A stretch of 64,000 nucleotides of DNA, taken from assembly GCA_023393165.1 (NCBI GenBank), contig JAEWMJ010000056.1, positions 1 to 64,000 of the forward strand. The letters run 5' to 3'. A model generated the notes under the pieces. The model was not told the origin of the DNA, did not search any database, and worked only from the letters and a program-made list of their open reading frames with translations. Position numbers and translations under genes: made by a program. Positions 17,305 through 25,545 of this stretch are shown piece by piece (the stretch's first letter is position 1; every line of letters starts with the position of its first letter). This stretch comes from Bacillota bacterium. Its GTDB lineage: Bacteria > Bacillota > Clostridia > Christensenellales > Christensenellaceae.

Positions 17305-18344
17305 AAAGACAAAAATTGAAGATCCGAAAGAAGAAAACCTCGACCATAAAATCGGCAAGTTGGGTCTTGAATGTGTGAACATGCCATTAAAATGGCTTGA
17401 TTATAGTTGATTGCATCACCTTTAAACTGTTTATTAGCCGTTATGAACTGTTCTTGTGAATAACGCTTTGCTTTAAAAATTGGAGTGTAAGGATATAAAA
17501 GAGGCACGTCCAGCATTTCTAGCTTTTTCATCTCGGAACTTGCGGCTGACAAATCACCGTTTAGCAAATAAGCCGCCAAATTTAAATCATATAAAAAGTA
17601 CTGATAGTATACATCTGTATCAGCAAGAAGTTTATTTGCTTCCACCAATTGGTCAGGCCACGTGTATGAATTACAAAGTATGGACAAGCTAAGATGATTT
17701 AAATAGATTACATAGGACACTTCATCTTCTTGGCAATTCAAAATCTCCTTAAATGCATTCAATGCCCGTTCCGATGCTGCCAAAAGTTTTTTTCGATTTC
17801 CCAAAGCCTGCTTTTCTTCCCGTAGATAAGAAACCAAAATTTTATTATTTTTTACTTTGTATAGGCTGGGATAATACCAAGTTACGGACTTTTGTACCAT
17901 TCCAAGGCATTCTTCTAAAGCTAAGGACGCAAGATCATAATTACCAGAAACTATTGCGTTTGCAGCGTGATTGCATAATGCCATATAAAGACCACTACAG
18001 TTATTGTGTTTGCGGTAAAACTGAACACTTTGGTCCGTTTGACGGCAGGCAACTGGAGCCGAGTAGTAAAGAGCAGATTTGCGGTTAAAACATGCATTGA
18101 ATTCCAAAAACTCGGGACAATATAAATGTTGGTTAATAAGCTGTATTAAGGTCTGCTTTAGTTGCCGAACTCTGGTAGGGTCATTAGAACGATCTAGATA
18201 TACATCTAGCAAAACAAGTGCTGAACGACAATATTGTTCATCCTCATAGAAATCTGCAGAATGAATAATGTCATATAACTCATCAGCTGTTTGTCTAATC
18301 ATAATAGGATTTTCCGCCAATTGTACATAACACAGTAGGATCAA
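17301..18344 (-). CDS. TPR-like C-terminal part of the STAND protein, separated by an in-frame TAG
   Basis: This 347-residue frame has no proper start of its own: the first possible codon is TTG without a ribosome binding site. It lies in exactly the same frame as the upstream ATPase, only TAG-AGA apart. It is helix-rich, with the alternating pattern of TPR-type repeats and many Tyr, Leu and Asn residues, as in the C-terminal sensor arms of STAND proteins. The simplest reading is that the two frames once made one protein of about 818 residues. Its end overlaps the end of the convergent ATP-grasp gene by 4 bp. Confidence 0.6.
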   Translation of the reverse strand: MILLCYVQLAENPIMIRQTADELYDIIHSADFYEDEQYCRSALVLLDVYLDRSNDPTRVRQLKQTLIQLINQHLYCPEFLEFNACFNRKSALYYSAPVACRQTDQSVQFYRKHNNCSGLYMALCNHAANAIVSGNYDLASLALEECLGMVQKSVTWYYPSLYKVKNNKILVSYLREEKQALGNRKKLLAASERALNAFKEILNCQEDEVSYVIYLNHLSLSILCNSYTWPDQLVEANKLLADTDVYYQYFLYDLNLAAYLLNGDLSAASSEMKKLEMLDVPLLYPYTPIFKAKRYSQEQFITANKQFKGDAINYNQAILMACSHIQDPTCRFYGRGFLLSDLQFLSF

Positions 18345-18347
18345 TCT

Positions 18348-19757
18348 CTAACATTCCGCTCTACAAGCGCGCGTAAGAAACATGGGGCTTATCCCCTGCA
18401 AATGATATAATACTGATCTATACTCATATCTTGAAAAGGCGCGATAACCGTCCAGAAAACTTTGCATTACATTATGTTGCGTTGTTGCACGGTCTGGACT
18501 TATAAGGGCCATAAGTACTTCTATTTCAGGAATAATATCATAAACATCATCCTCCAAGCCAAGTTCAGATGCACGACGAACATAAGCCAAGAGTAGCAGT
18601 TGCCATGCCTCATCAATTATTTGTTCATTGTTTTTTTGAATGCTAAGTTTTAAATGTTTACCACGGTTAAAATAATCTTCTGGATGTTTACGCTGAAGAT
18701 ACTCAGCAAACTTTCTATGATGATATTTTTCTCGCCGTGATAACCTAGCCCTAAAATAGTCTTTAATTTTTTGATTAATAAAGTAATAGTTTTTATCACC
18801 AGTAATAAAATCCTGTTCTTGAGCTAAAGAAAGATATTCTTCGGCTTGACATAGCATTTCTGCATTTTCAGATAAAGATGAATCTAAAAAAAATGCGGTT
18901 TCATCTTCAGAAAAACAAGTATCAATAATGGAAAGAGGCTCCAATATCTTGCACGCTTCTCGATCATGTTCAGGCAAACCATTATAGCGTCGATTCATTA
19001 TTTCATTGAAGTCTGGTGCTGAGCCAGCCCCATTGTTCTCATAGTATTGTGCTGCCATAAGACTTAACGATAGATCGTTACCCGCACAAGCCCGTATGTC
19101 ATTTAGACTTAAGGGCTGGGCATATCCATTTTGATGTAAAATAAACAATAAGTTGTCATCACTTATGGGAGGTATGCAAATATCGTGCCATATTATTTCG
19201 CTATTTAAAGAAACTTTATTTTGAGATATGACCAGAACTATTACATGGTAATCTTCCAGAAGTTTTAAAGTGGGTAGAGTAATCTTTTGAAGTAATTGTT
19301 TGGATGGGGCATCCCAAGAATCAAAATCATCTGAAATGAATAATATATTTTCATTGGTACCCACTTGCTTTTTTATATTGTTTATCAATGCATCTTCACT
19401 TGGAGTTAAAATATAATTTGCTTTATCTATTTGGGGGCTGCCACCTGTAAATTCTATTGATAATGGAATAGGCATGAAATTGACACCAAATGAAAGCTCT
19501 CCATTAAAATGTATCTTACTTTTAGAATATAACTTTGTCCCAATGTGCCATGTAAGATAAGGAGAAATGGTAGGGTCAATTCCACGAATGTAAAATACCA
19601 TCCAATTTTCTTTTAAAAGATTGGCTATATTTAAAGCAATCGTGGATTTACCACTGCCGGTATCACCATAGAGATTTATACCTTTGTCTATTTCATCTAC
19701 TATCAACAAATCATAGATCTGGGAAATTATATCATTCTGATAGTCAGCTAGTTCCAT
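18348..19757 (-). CDS. STAND-type P-loop ATPase, N-terminal part
   Basis: The protein has 469 residues. The P-loop 'GDTGSGKST' is at about 31-39. A Walker B-like 'ILFISDDFDSWD' lies near 160. A winged-helix-like region follows at about 270-370. This is the order seen in NACHT/AAA STAND regulators. GGAG 8 bp before the ATG supports the start, which lies 17 bp inside the right inverted repeat. A promoter just outside that repeat points at it. The frame ends at TAG (18348-18350), after which the same frame continues into the TPR-like segment. A signal-sensing switch or a defence protein are both possible. Confidence 0.7.
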   Translation of the reverse strand: MELADYQNDIISQIYDLLIVDEIDKGINLYGDTGSGKSTIALNIANLLKENWMVFYIRGIDPTISPYLTWHIGTKLYSKSKIHFNGELSFGVNFMPIPLSIEFTGGSPQIDKANYILTPSEDALINNIKKQVGTNENILFISDDFDSWDAPSKQLLQKITLPTLKLLEDYHVIVLVISQNKVSLNSEIIWHDICIPPISDDNLLFILHQNGYAQPLSLNDIRACAGNDLSLSLMAAQYYENNGAGSAPDFNEIMNRRYNGLPEHDREACKILEPLSIIDTCFSEDETAFFLDSSLSENAEMLCQAEEYLSLAQEQDFITGDKNYYFINQKIKDYFRARLSRREKYHHRKFAEYLQRKHPEDYFNRGKHLKLSIQKNNEQIIDEAWQLLLLAYVRRASELGLEDDVYDIIPEIEVLMALISPDRATTQHNVMQSFLDGYRAFSRYEYRSVLYHLQGISPMFLTRACRAEC

Positions 19758-19773
19758 ATAAATACTCCATGTA

Positions 19774-19803
19774 CAACTGATAATTACAAATTATCCTTTG
19801 TTG
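19774..19803 (-). repeat. Right inverted repeat of the putative invertible cassette
   Basis: The reverse complement matches 16217-16246 at 26 of 30 positions, with four changes placed symmetrically in the flanks. It lies between the STAND gene start and the promoter at 19805-19833. Inversion between the two repeats would exchange which gene start faces this promoter. Confidence 0.75.
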
Positions 19804-19804
19804 A

Positions 19805-19833
19805 ATTATAGCATTTTTTAGTATAAATGTAAA
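19805..19833 (-). promoter_or_regulatory. Promoter reading into the cassette from outside the right repeat
   Basis: On the minus strand a -35 TTTACA and a -10 TATAAT are 17 bp apart. The -10 is extended by TGC. The predicted start falls at the edge of the right inverted repeat, so the promoter itself would stay put when the cassette turns. It would drive the STAND gene now and the ATP-grasp gene after inversion. A further inverted repeat, AGAATACGT (19863-19871) with ACGTATTCT (19953-19961), lies behind it; its meaning is unclear. Confidence 0.65.
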
Positions 19834-20012
19834 TCATAAGCGGGGCTAATTTTAAAAATACTAGAATACGTCCTTAAACAGCCGGTTTTATGGATTGCAC
19901 AAAACCGCTGCCGCGGTGGTAGTATTGCATATCTTTTTAGTGCGCTGATTCAACGTATTCTTTTGCAATAAAGCGGGATATAAATCCCAATTACTTGTAA
20001 AGGAGTACTATC

Positions 20013-20345
20013 ATGACAAAAGACGCTATACTGGAACGCGTCCGGTTCCACGCTGAATTACGGGGACTTAGCCATCATACCATTGCGGAATATTGTTCCA
20101 AGGTCAAGCTATTCCAAAACCACTATGATAAATCGGCTGATCAGTTGGATATTACGGATATCCAGAACTATTTGCATTACCTGTTGTATGACAAAAAGCT
20201 TTCTCCCGCCTCCATCAATACTTACAACAGCGGGCTGCGGTTTCTCTACAATATTGTGCTGGACATGCCGTTAAACCTCTACAAAATCCCTTGCCACAGA
20301 AAATTGCGTGTTTATGTAATTGATAATTCGAATTATCGCAGGTAA
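20013..20345 (+). pseudogene. Tyrosine recombinase fragment, N-terminal domain only
   Basis: The first 90 residues form a typical SAM-like core-binding domain ('RGLSHHTIAEYCSKVKLF', 'LSPASINTYNSGLRFLYN'). After 'LYKIPCHRK' the homology stops, and the frame ends 15 codons later without any catalytic residue. The break coincides with a palindrome, GATAATTCGAATTATC (20322-20337), that resembles the core of the inverted repeats at 16217 and 19774. AAAGGAG lies in front of the ATG. The catalytic half may have been lost by an earlier recombination at this site. Confidence 0.7.
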
Positions 20346-20426
20346 AATAATAACCTCGTCCCCTTGGTTGACCGTTCGAAAGAATTACGACGATAATCAT
20401 TGATGCCGTATAAGTGAAGAATGAAA

Positions 20427-20460
20427 AATGGGATAGCTCAGATATATGAGTTATCCCATT
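20427..20460. terminator. Bidirectional hairpin terminator
   Basis: AATGGGATAGCTCA (20427-20440) pairs with TGAGTTATCCCATT (20447-20460) over 14 bp with one G-U pair and a 6-nt loop. The plus-strand 3' side is T-rich. It closes off the recombinase-cassette region. The following 190 bp up to the Rrf2 remnant show no gene. Confidence 0.65.
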
Positions 20461-20653
20461 TATATTATTATATTCAACTTATCTTTTACAAGTACCGAAA
20501 CGATACCCTGCAAACGCAACAATTCCTGCTTTTCTTATATTTCGTCCACTTTGCATCGCTATTGCGGCCAAATCAACAGTGACCTAAAAATCTCAGTTCC
20601 TATAATTGTTCGATTTTGTACTCCATACGCTCTTTGTAAGACCTCCCATTCTT

Positions 20654-20989
20654 TTAATATAATACCGGAAGCTTTTTCAATCGCCTGATATATCCCTTAT
20701 CAATTATTATGATTTTGCAAATCAGCCGCAAAATCATGCCTACCGTATAATCCGCAGGCTTCCTTGCCAGCTTGTAGTCTCCCTGCGCTCCCCTGGTACT
20801 CCGGACAAACCCCGCGCAAGTCAGGGCTGTAATAATCTGTTCCAGGTACTTGATGGAGATGCCCTGCCGCGTTGAAATGTTCTTGACAGGGATATATTCT
20901 CCGGTATCGTGAATCGCAAGGTCAAGTATCAGCCGCAGCGCATAGCGTCCCTTGGTTGAAATTTTGATAAGAATCACCGTCCCGAACAA
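20654..20989 (-). pseudogene. Truncated Rrf2-family regulator
   Basis: The N-terminal winged helix is clear: 'KISTKGRYALRLILDLA', 'ISIKYLEQIITALTCAGFVRS', 'GDYKLARKPADYTVGMILRL'. Rrf2 proteins normally run to about 140 residues. Here the sequence becomes unrelated right after 'MILRL' and ends about 20 residues later, so the tail with any cluster-binding Cys is missing. A truncating deletion or frameshift is likely. It lies at the downstream end of the methyltransferase island and may once have regulated it. Confidence 0.7.
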
Positions 20990-21027
20990 ATTATACTATA
21001 GGGCGGGCGCGTATTCAAGGAAGCGCC

Positions 21028-22158
21028 TCAGCATTCCCTGTTTTTTGCCCTGAGGACCCGCTTTACCAGCCGCAGTGCGTCCGCCGCATTTTTGGCGTAA
21101 TAATCCGCGCCGATCTTGCTGGCAAACGCGCGGGACAGGGGCCTGCCTCCCGCCAGCAGGATAAAATCGTCCCGCCGGTTTTCTTGTACCAGGAGTCTGG
21201 CCACGTCCGCCATGTTTTCCATGGTTGTTGTCATCAGTGAAGACATGGCTATGATATCCGCCTCGAATTTCACCGCGGCATCCACAAAGGCGCGGGCCGA
21301 AACGTCCCTTCCCAAATCCCTTACGTCAAACCCGGCGGATTCGATCACCAGAGCCACAATATTTTTCCCGATGTCGTGCGTGTCCCCGCTGATGGAGCCG
21401 ATGACGATGCGCCCCCTGGATGCGCGCGATTTTTTAACATGGGGTTTAAGCACAGCCATAGCCTCGTTCATTGCGTCCGCGCACATCAGCAATTCGGGAA
21501 TGAAATATTCCTCCTGCTCAAACAGACCGCCCGCGCGTTCCATACCGCGCACCAGCCCCCGGTCGATCGCGTCCCATGCGTCCAGGCCACAAGATACGAT
21601 TTTTCGCGCCGTCCGGGCCGCCGTTTCCTCGTCCATCTCAACAACCGATTGGGCAAGCTCCTCAAACAGCAGGTTCTCGGGGCTCCATTCATAAACCTCA
21701 ATGCGGCGGGGGGCCGGACCGGCCAAAACGCCTGTTTTACGGAATCCCGTCTTCAGGTGCAGGCGGACGCTTGGGATATTATCCTCAAAAATCCTGGACT
21801 GAAGCGCCGCGTAGCCAAACTGCGCGCATTCCTCCTGCAGTTTTTGCATCAGCGCGGCGCCAATCCCCCGCCTTTGAAAAGCTTCCGCTACGTATACGCT
21901 CACAAGGGCCCCTTTGTGCCCGCCGTCATGTACGGACACAAAGCCCAGGATCGTTTCGCTGTTTTGCTCCACAGCTGCAAACCGCAGACCGGGATGCTGT
22001 TTTGCATCCCATTCGGCATACGGAGGCATTTCCTTTAACAGCGTCGCTTTTCCGGAGCGGATCCCTTCCAGATAGACCGCGCTTACGCCCGGCCAGTCTT
22101 TTTCAGTTATTTTACGAATATTCAGTTCTACCCCTCCGGCAAGCATATCGTCAGCCAT
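21028..22158 (-). CDS. GNAT acetyltransferase fused to a corrinoid (B12-binding) methyl-carrier protein
   Basis: The protein has 376 residues. Residues 12-160 are a GNAT N-acetyltransferase domain of the phosphinothricin-acetyltransferase type, with the acetyl-CoA loop 'RRGIGAAL' at 96-103. Residues about 165-245 match the helical cap of corrinoid proteins ('ELLMCADAMNEAM'). Residues 250-375 are the Rossmann B12 domain with 'GDTHDIGKN', where His261 is the expected lower cobalt ligand. The B12 part closely resembles the separate protein at 24877. It starts 3 bp after the corrinoid activator gene and is the last gene of that operon. Free GNAT enzymes are common; a fusion to a complete methyl carrier is unusual. 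No frameshift joins the parts. Confidence 0.85.
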   Translation of the reverse strand: MADDMLAGGVELNIRKITEKDWPGVSAVYLEGIRSGKATLLKEMPPYAEWDAKQHPGLRFAAVEQNSETILGFVSVHDGGHKGALVSVYVAEAFQRRGIGAALMQKLQEECAQFGYAALQSRIFEDNIPSVRLHLKTGFRKTGVLAGPAPRRIEVYEWSPENLLFEELAQSVVEMDEETAARTARKIVSCGLDAWDAIDRGLVRGMERAGGLFEQEEYFIPELLMCADAMNEAMAVLKPHVKKSRASRGRIVIGSISGDTHDIGKNIVALVIESAGFDVRDLGRDVSARAFVDAAVKFEADIIAMSSLMTTTMENMADVARLLVQENRRDDFILLAGGRPLSRAFASKIGADYYAKNAADALRLVKRVLRAKNREC

Positions 22159-22161
22159 ACC

Positions 22162-23826
22162 TTAAAAGCCCAGCGCGGAAACGAATATTTTTTCAAAATC
22201 CGGCTGGTTGGCAAGTTCCACGCTTTCAATTTCGCGAACCACTTCCTTCATTTCGCTGCGAAAGTCCGTATTCAGCAAAAAAGCTTTTCCGCCGGATTTT
22301 GAAGTATTGCCTACAAAATCTATCCTGCCTTCAAATTCGCGCGGCAAAAGGCCCAGGTTTAAAAGGCTCGCCGCCCGCAGATGGTATCCGAATGAACCGG
22401 CAATCTCGACGCGGTCGACTTCTTCAGCCGTCAGCTCCAACGATTTCAGCAGCGCCTCCACGCCCGCCCGGATGGCTCCCTTTGCAAGCTGTACCTGCCG
22501 TATATCCTTCTGCGTCAGATACACGCCCTTTGCAGCTTCAAAACAAAGCTTTCCATCCGGCGCCGCCATTTTTTCCTTGATCTTATCCGGATAATTTCCT
22601 TTTTCGGGCGGCACCAGTTTACCGTTGGACGCAATTGCGCCTGTCCTCACCAATTCGCCCACAACATCCAGAAGGCCACTGCCGCATATTCCCACGGTTT
22701 CGCCTTCGCCGATTGTCCGGGTGTTTATGCTGCCGTCCTCCAGAATCTCAAACAGCTCCAGAGCGCCGTTTCCTGCACGCATGCCGTGGGTGATGTTCAT
22801 TCCTTCAAAAGCGGGGCCTGCCGCGGTGGAGGTTGCGGAAAGCCTTCCATTCCTGGCGATCGCCATTTCGCCGTTTGTGCCAATGTCAATAAACAGGGTG
22901 GTCCCCTCCGTCCTGTGAAGCCGGGATGCCAGCACGCCCGATGTAATGTCCGGACCGACATACGCCGAAATGATGGGCGGAAGGTAAACAAGACCGAACG
23001 GCGATATGCAAAGCATATCCGCCGGTATTTGTGTGCCGCCCTCAATCCGGGAGGTATAGGGATATCTGCCCAGCGAGTACGGGTTTACGTTGCATGCAAG
23101 ATGGATCATGGTTGTATTTCCGCTGTACACCACCTCGTAAATATGCTCCGCGGATACCCCCGCAATGCCTGCGGCTTCCGCGATCATGCGGTTTATTTCC
23201 TTTGTCACTCCCTCGTACATGGTCTTTAGCCCCCCGGGCTCGGACGCCAGTTTGATGCGCGTTAAAACATCCTGCGCATACAGGCTCTGGGGGTTGAGCG
23301 CGGATACGGACGAAAGTTCATCTCCGGTCAGCAGGTTTACCAATGCCGCCACAATGGTGGTTGTGCCGATATCGATTGAGCAGCCGTACAGGCTTTGCGT
23401 GGTATCTCCCTCTTCCTCCCCGATTTTTTTCCCGCCCGCATAAACGGTTGTTTTAGAGCCGGACAGTTCTTTGGTGATATTGTTCTTTACTGGATAGCTG
23501 AAGCTTTTACCCTCGCTTAAAATCTTCAGAGTCTTGTTCTGTTTCTGCGTATTCTCGCAAACCACTTCCATGCGTGCGTACGCGCGGGCCTGGCAGGCGA
23601 GCACATAACCTTTTTCCGCGTCTTCGCGGGGCAGTTTGTGCGGCCCGTCCTCAAGCCGCAAGCCGCCTTCCGCCATTTTAACGAGGACCCTGCATTTCCC
23701 GCAGGTACCCACGCCGTCGCAGGGCGACTCCACCAAAACCCCGGCTTTCCTTGCAGCTTCCAGTATGGTTGCGCCTTCCGGAACACGAGCGGTCCTGCTC
23801 TGTAAACTAAAAAATATTTCTACCAT
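22162..23826 (-). CDS. Corrinoid activation protein: 2Fe-2S ferredoxin plus ASKHA ATPase (RamA-like, DUF4445)
   Basis: The protein has 554 residues. An N-terminal ferredoxin domain has the cluster ligands Cys36, Cys42, Cys45 and Cys78. A linker is followed by a large actin/Hsp70-fold domain with 'SIDIGTTTIVAALVNL' and 'LFIDIGTNGEMAI' nucleotide loops. Such proteins reduce inactive Co(II) corrinoid to Co(I) at the cost of ATP, so methyl transfer can restart. It sits between a UroD-type methyltransferase and the GNAT-corrinoid fusion, its probable client. A second protein of the same family lies at 45972. Confidence 0.9.
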   Translation of the reverse strand: MVEIFFSLQSRTARVPEGATILEAARKAGVLVESPCDGVGTCGKCRVLVKMAEGGLRLEDGPHKLPREDAEKGYVLACQARAYARMEVVCENTQKQNKTLKILSEGKSFSYPVKNNITKELSGSKTTVYAGGKKIGEEEGDTTQSLYGCSIDIGTTTIVAALVNLLTGDELSSVSALNPQSLYAQDVLTRIKLASEPGGLKTMYEGVTKEINRMIAEAAGIAGVSAEHIYEVVYSGNTTMIHLACNVNPYSLGRYPYTSRIEGGTQIPADMLCISPFGLVYLPPIISAYVGPDITSGVLASRLHRTEGTTLFIDIGTNGEMAIARNGRLSATSTAAGPAFEGMNITHGMRAGNGALELFEILEDGSINTRTIGEGETVGICGSGLLDVVGELVRTGAIASNGKLVPPEKGNYPDKIKEKMAAPDGKLCFEAAKGVYLTQKDIRQVQLAKGAIRAGVEALLKSLELTAEEVDRVEIAGSFGYHLRAASLLNLGLLPREFEGRIDFVGNTSKSGGKAFLLNTDFRSEMKEVVREIESVELANQPDFEKIFVSALGF

Positions 23827-23841
23827 TTTCTTGCCCCTCCG

Positions 23842-24867
23842 TCAACCTTCTTTTACAGCCCGAGTCAATGCCCGTATATTGGCAAGCGGAGTGGATGTGC
23901 TCAGCCCGCACGCGGGCGATATGATATCCGTTTTTTCCGCGACCAGCCCTTTTGTCCTCTTATATACTTTTTCCGGCTCCCCAAACTCCAGCATATAGGT
24001 GCTGACATTCCCCATCGTTGTAATACCGGGCACCTCGCTCTTCAATTGCCGCAGGCTTACAAAAGCGTCCACACTGACGGCATCCCCGTGCAGCATGGCC
24101 ACCTGGAGTTTCACCGCCTCCATCTTGCCACATATATGGATGATCACCGGGATACCCATTTCGTGTATGGCGTCGGTCACCTTGTTTAAATACCGGACGG
24201 CGTATTCCTCAAACATCTTAGGGCCAAGTATCTCGCCGGTCGCCGTCGGATCGGCGATGGAAATGACCGCCGCGCCGTTATCCGCCATCAGTTTTGCGTA
24301 TTCGATCAAATGACCGCAAACATAGTCTATTGCCCGGTGCGCCCCGTCGCGCTCCCGCCGCAGCTGCTTTAGGAATGTCATGGGGTCCACAATAGAAGCC
24401 GCCGTGCTCATGGGCCCGGTCAGGCTGCCGATTGCGGGGACATCCGGATTATTTTGCGAGAGCGTATATATGGTCTTTATCACCGCGCCCACCCGGCTGT
24501 TCTTCTCCATGGAGCCTGCGGGCAAAAAGTTCACGTCCAGTACGGACTTAAAAACCTCTTTCTGTATCTTGGGTTCGCATTCCAGCGTGCCGTAATTGAT
24601 CTCGCTGCCCAGCACTTCGGCTTCCACCGTCATGCAGAACGGAACGCCGAAATTCTCAAATCCCGTCTTTTCCTGCACATCTTTTGCAAGCCGGCTCATC
24701 AGGGCTTCCGAGTGGTGCGCTTCAGGGAGCGTATGTCCCGTTTGATTCATAATTTCCACTACGGCGGAATTCATCATGCCGCCCGGACAAATCACCGGCG
24801 GCCGGTCGGCGCCTTTTTTAAAAAGCGTCCTTTGCAGCCTCTCTTTGGGATTAAAAGCATCCATCAT
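23842..24867 (-). CDS. UroD/MtaA-family corrinoid methyltransferase 1
   Basis: The protein has 341 residues in the uroporphyrinogen-decarboxylase fold. The zinc ligands of cobalamin-dependent methyltransferases are present: His244 and Cys246 in 'IIHICGK' and Cys320 in 'SPACGLST'. True UroD enzymes lack this set, so a methyltransferase role is well supported. It lies in an operon with the corrinoid proteins at 24877 and 21028. It may move methyl groups either from the substrate to corrinoid or from corrinoid to an acceptor; family membership alone does not decide. A purine-rich ribosome binding site runs directly into the ATG. Confidence 0.88.
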   Translation of the reverse strand: MMDAFNPKERLQRTLFKKGADRPPVICPGGMMNSAVVEIMNQTGHTLPEAHHSEALMSRLAKDVQEKTGFENFGVPFCMTVEAEVLGSEINYGTLECEPKIQKEVFKSVLDVNFLPAGSMEKNSRVGAVIKTIYTLSQNNPDVPAIGSLTGPMSTAASIVDPMTFLKQLRRERDGAHRAIDYVCGHLIEYAKLMADNGAAVISIADPTATGEILGPKMFEEYAVRYLNKVTDAIHEMGIPVIIHICGKMEAVKLQVAMLHGDAVSVDAFVSLRQLKSEVPGITTMGNVSTYMLEFGEPEKVYKRTKGLVAEKTDIISPACGLSTSTPLANIRALTRAVKEG

Positions 24868-24876
24868 CCTTCCCCC

Positions 24877-25527
24877 TCAACCGTTCACCAGAGTCTGGCA
24901 CAGCTTCACGGCTTCCGCCGCGTTCCCGGAATATCCGTCCGCGCCGATTTTATCGGCAAATCCCTGGGAGATGGGTCCGCCGCCGACTATCACCTTGTAT
25001 TGATCTTTAATACCTTTGTCTTTCAATATCCTCACTACGTCCGCCATAGCGTCCATGGTGGTGGTCATCAGGGAAGAGATCATGATCAGTTTAGCCCCTT
25101 CCATCTCCGCTTTTTCTACAAATTCAGCCGCAGGCACGTCGCGGCCCAGGTCCACCATTTCAAAATTGGATGTTTCCATCATCAGCTTCACCAGGTTTTT
25201 TCCAATATCGTGCGTATCTCCTTCAATCACCCCGATCACGGCCTTGTGTTTTTGCTTCGGGCCGTTCCCGGACTTGATATGGGGCTTTAAAATCTCCACT
25301 CCGCGGTCCATTGCATCCGCGCACATTAACAGTTCGGGAACAAAATACTCTTCTTCTTCAAACAGTTTGCCCGCTTGTTCCATTCCTTTGGACAAGCCCC
25401 GGTCTATCGCTTCAAACGCGTCGGCGCCCGAATCCACCACTTGGTTCGCAAGATCCGTTACAATATCCTCGTCCATATCCAGGACCGCACCGGCCAGTTG
25501 ATCATATAATTCTTTAAAATCGCTCAT
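24877..25527 (-). CDS. Corrinoid protein (MtbC/MtgC-like methyl carrier)
   Basis: The protein has 216 residues. The helical cap (about 5-88) is followed by the B12 domain with Asp104, His106 and Gly109 in 'GDTHDIGKN', the base-off/His-on signature. The 'GGGPISQGFADKIGADGYS' end of the domain is present. It carries the methyl group between the methyltransferases coded on either side (23842 and 25546). The neighbours are 9 and 18 bp away, so the three are one transcription unit. It is close in sequence to the corrinoid half of the fusion at 21028. Confidence 0.92.
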   Translation of the reverse strand: MSDFKELYDQLAGAVLDMDEDIVTDLANQVVDSGADAFEAIDRGLSKGMEQAGKLFEEEEYFVPELLMCADAMDRGVEILKPHIKSGNGPKQKHKAVIGVIEGDTHDIGKNLVKLMMETSNFEMVDLGRDVPAAEFVEKAEMEGAKLIMISSLMTTTMDAMADVVRILKDKGIKDQYKVIVGGGPISQGFADKIGADGYSGNAAEAVKLCQTLVNG

Positions 25528-25545
25528 TGAATTTATCCTCCCAAA

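Noticed and set aside
23842..24867. Uroporphyrinogen decarboxylase for haem synthesis
   Set aside because: The zinc-ligand set of corrinoid methyltransferases is present, and all neighbours are corrinoid genes while no haem genes are nearby.
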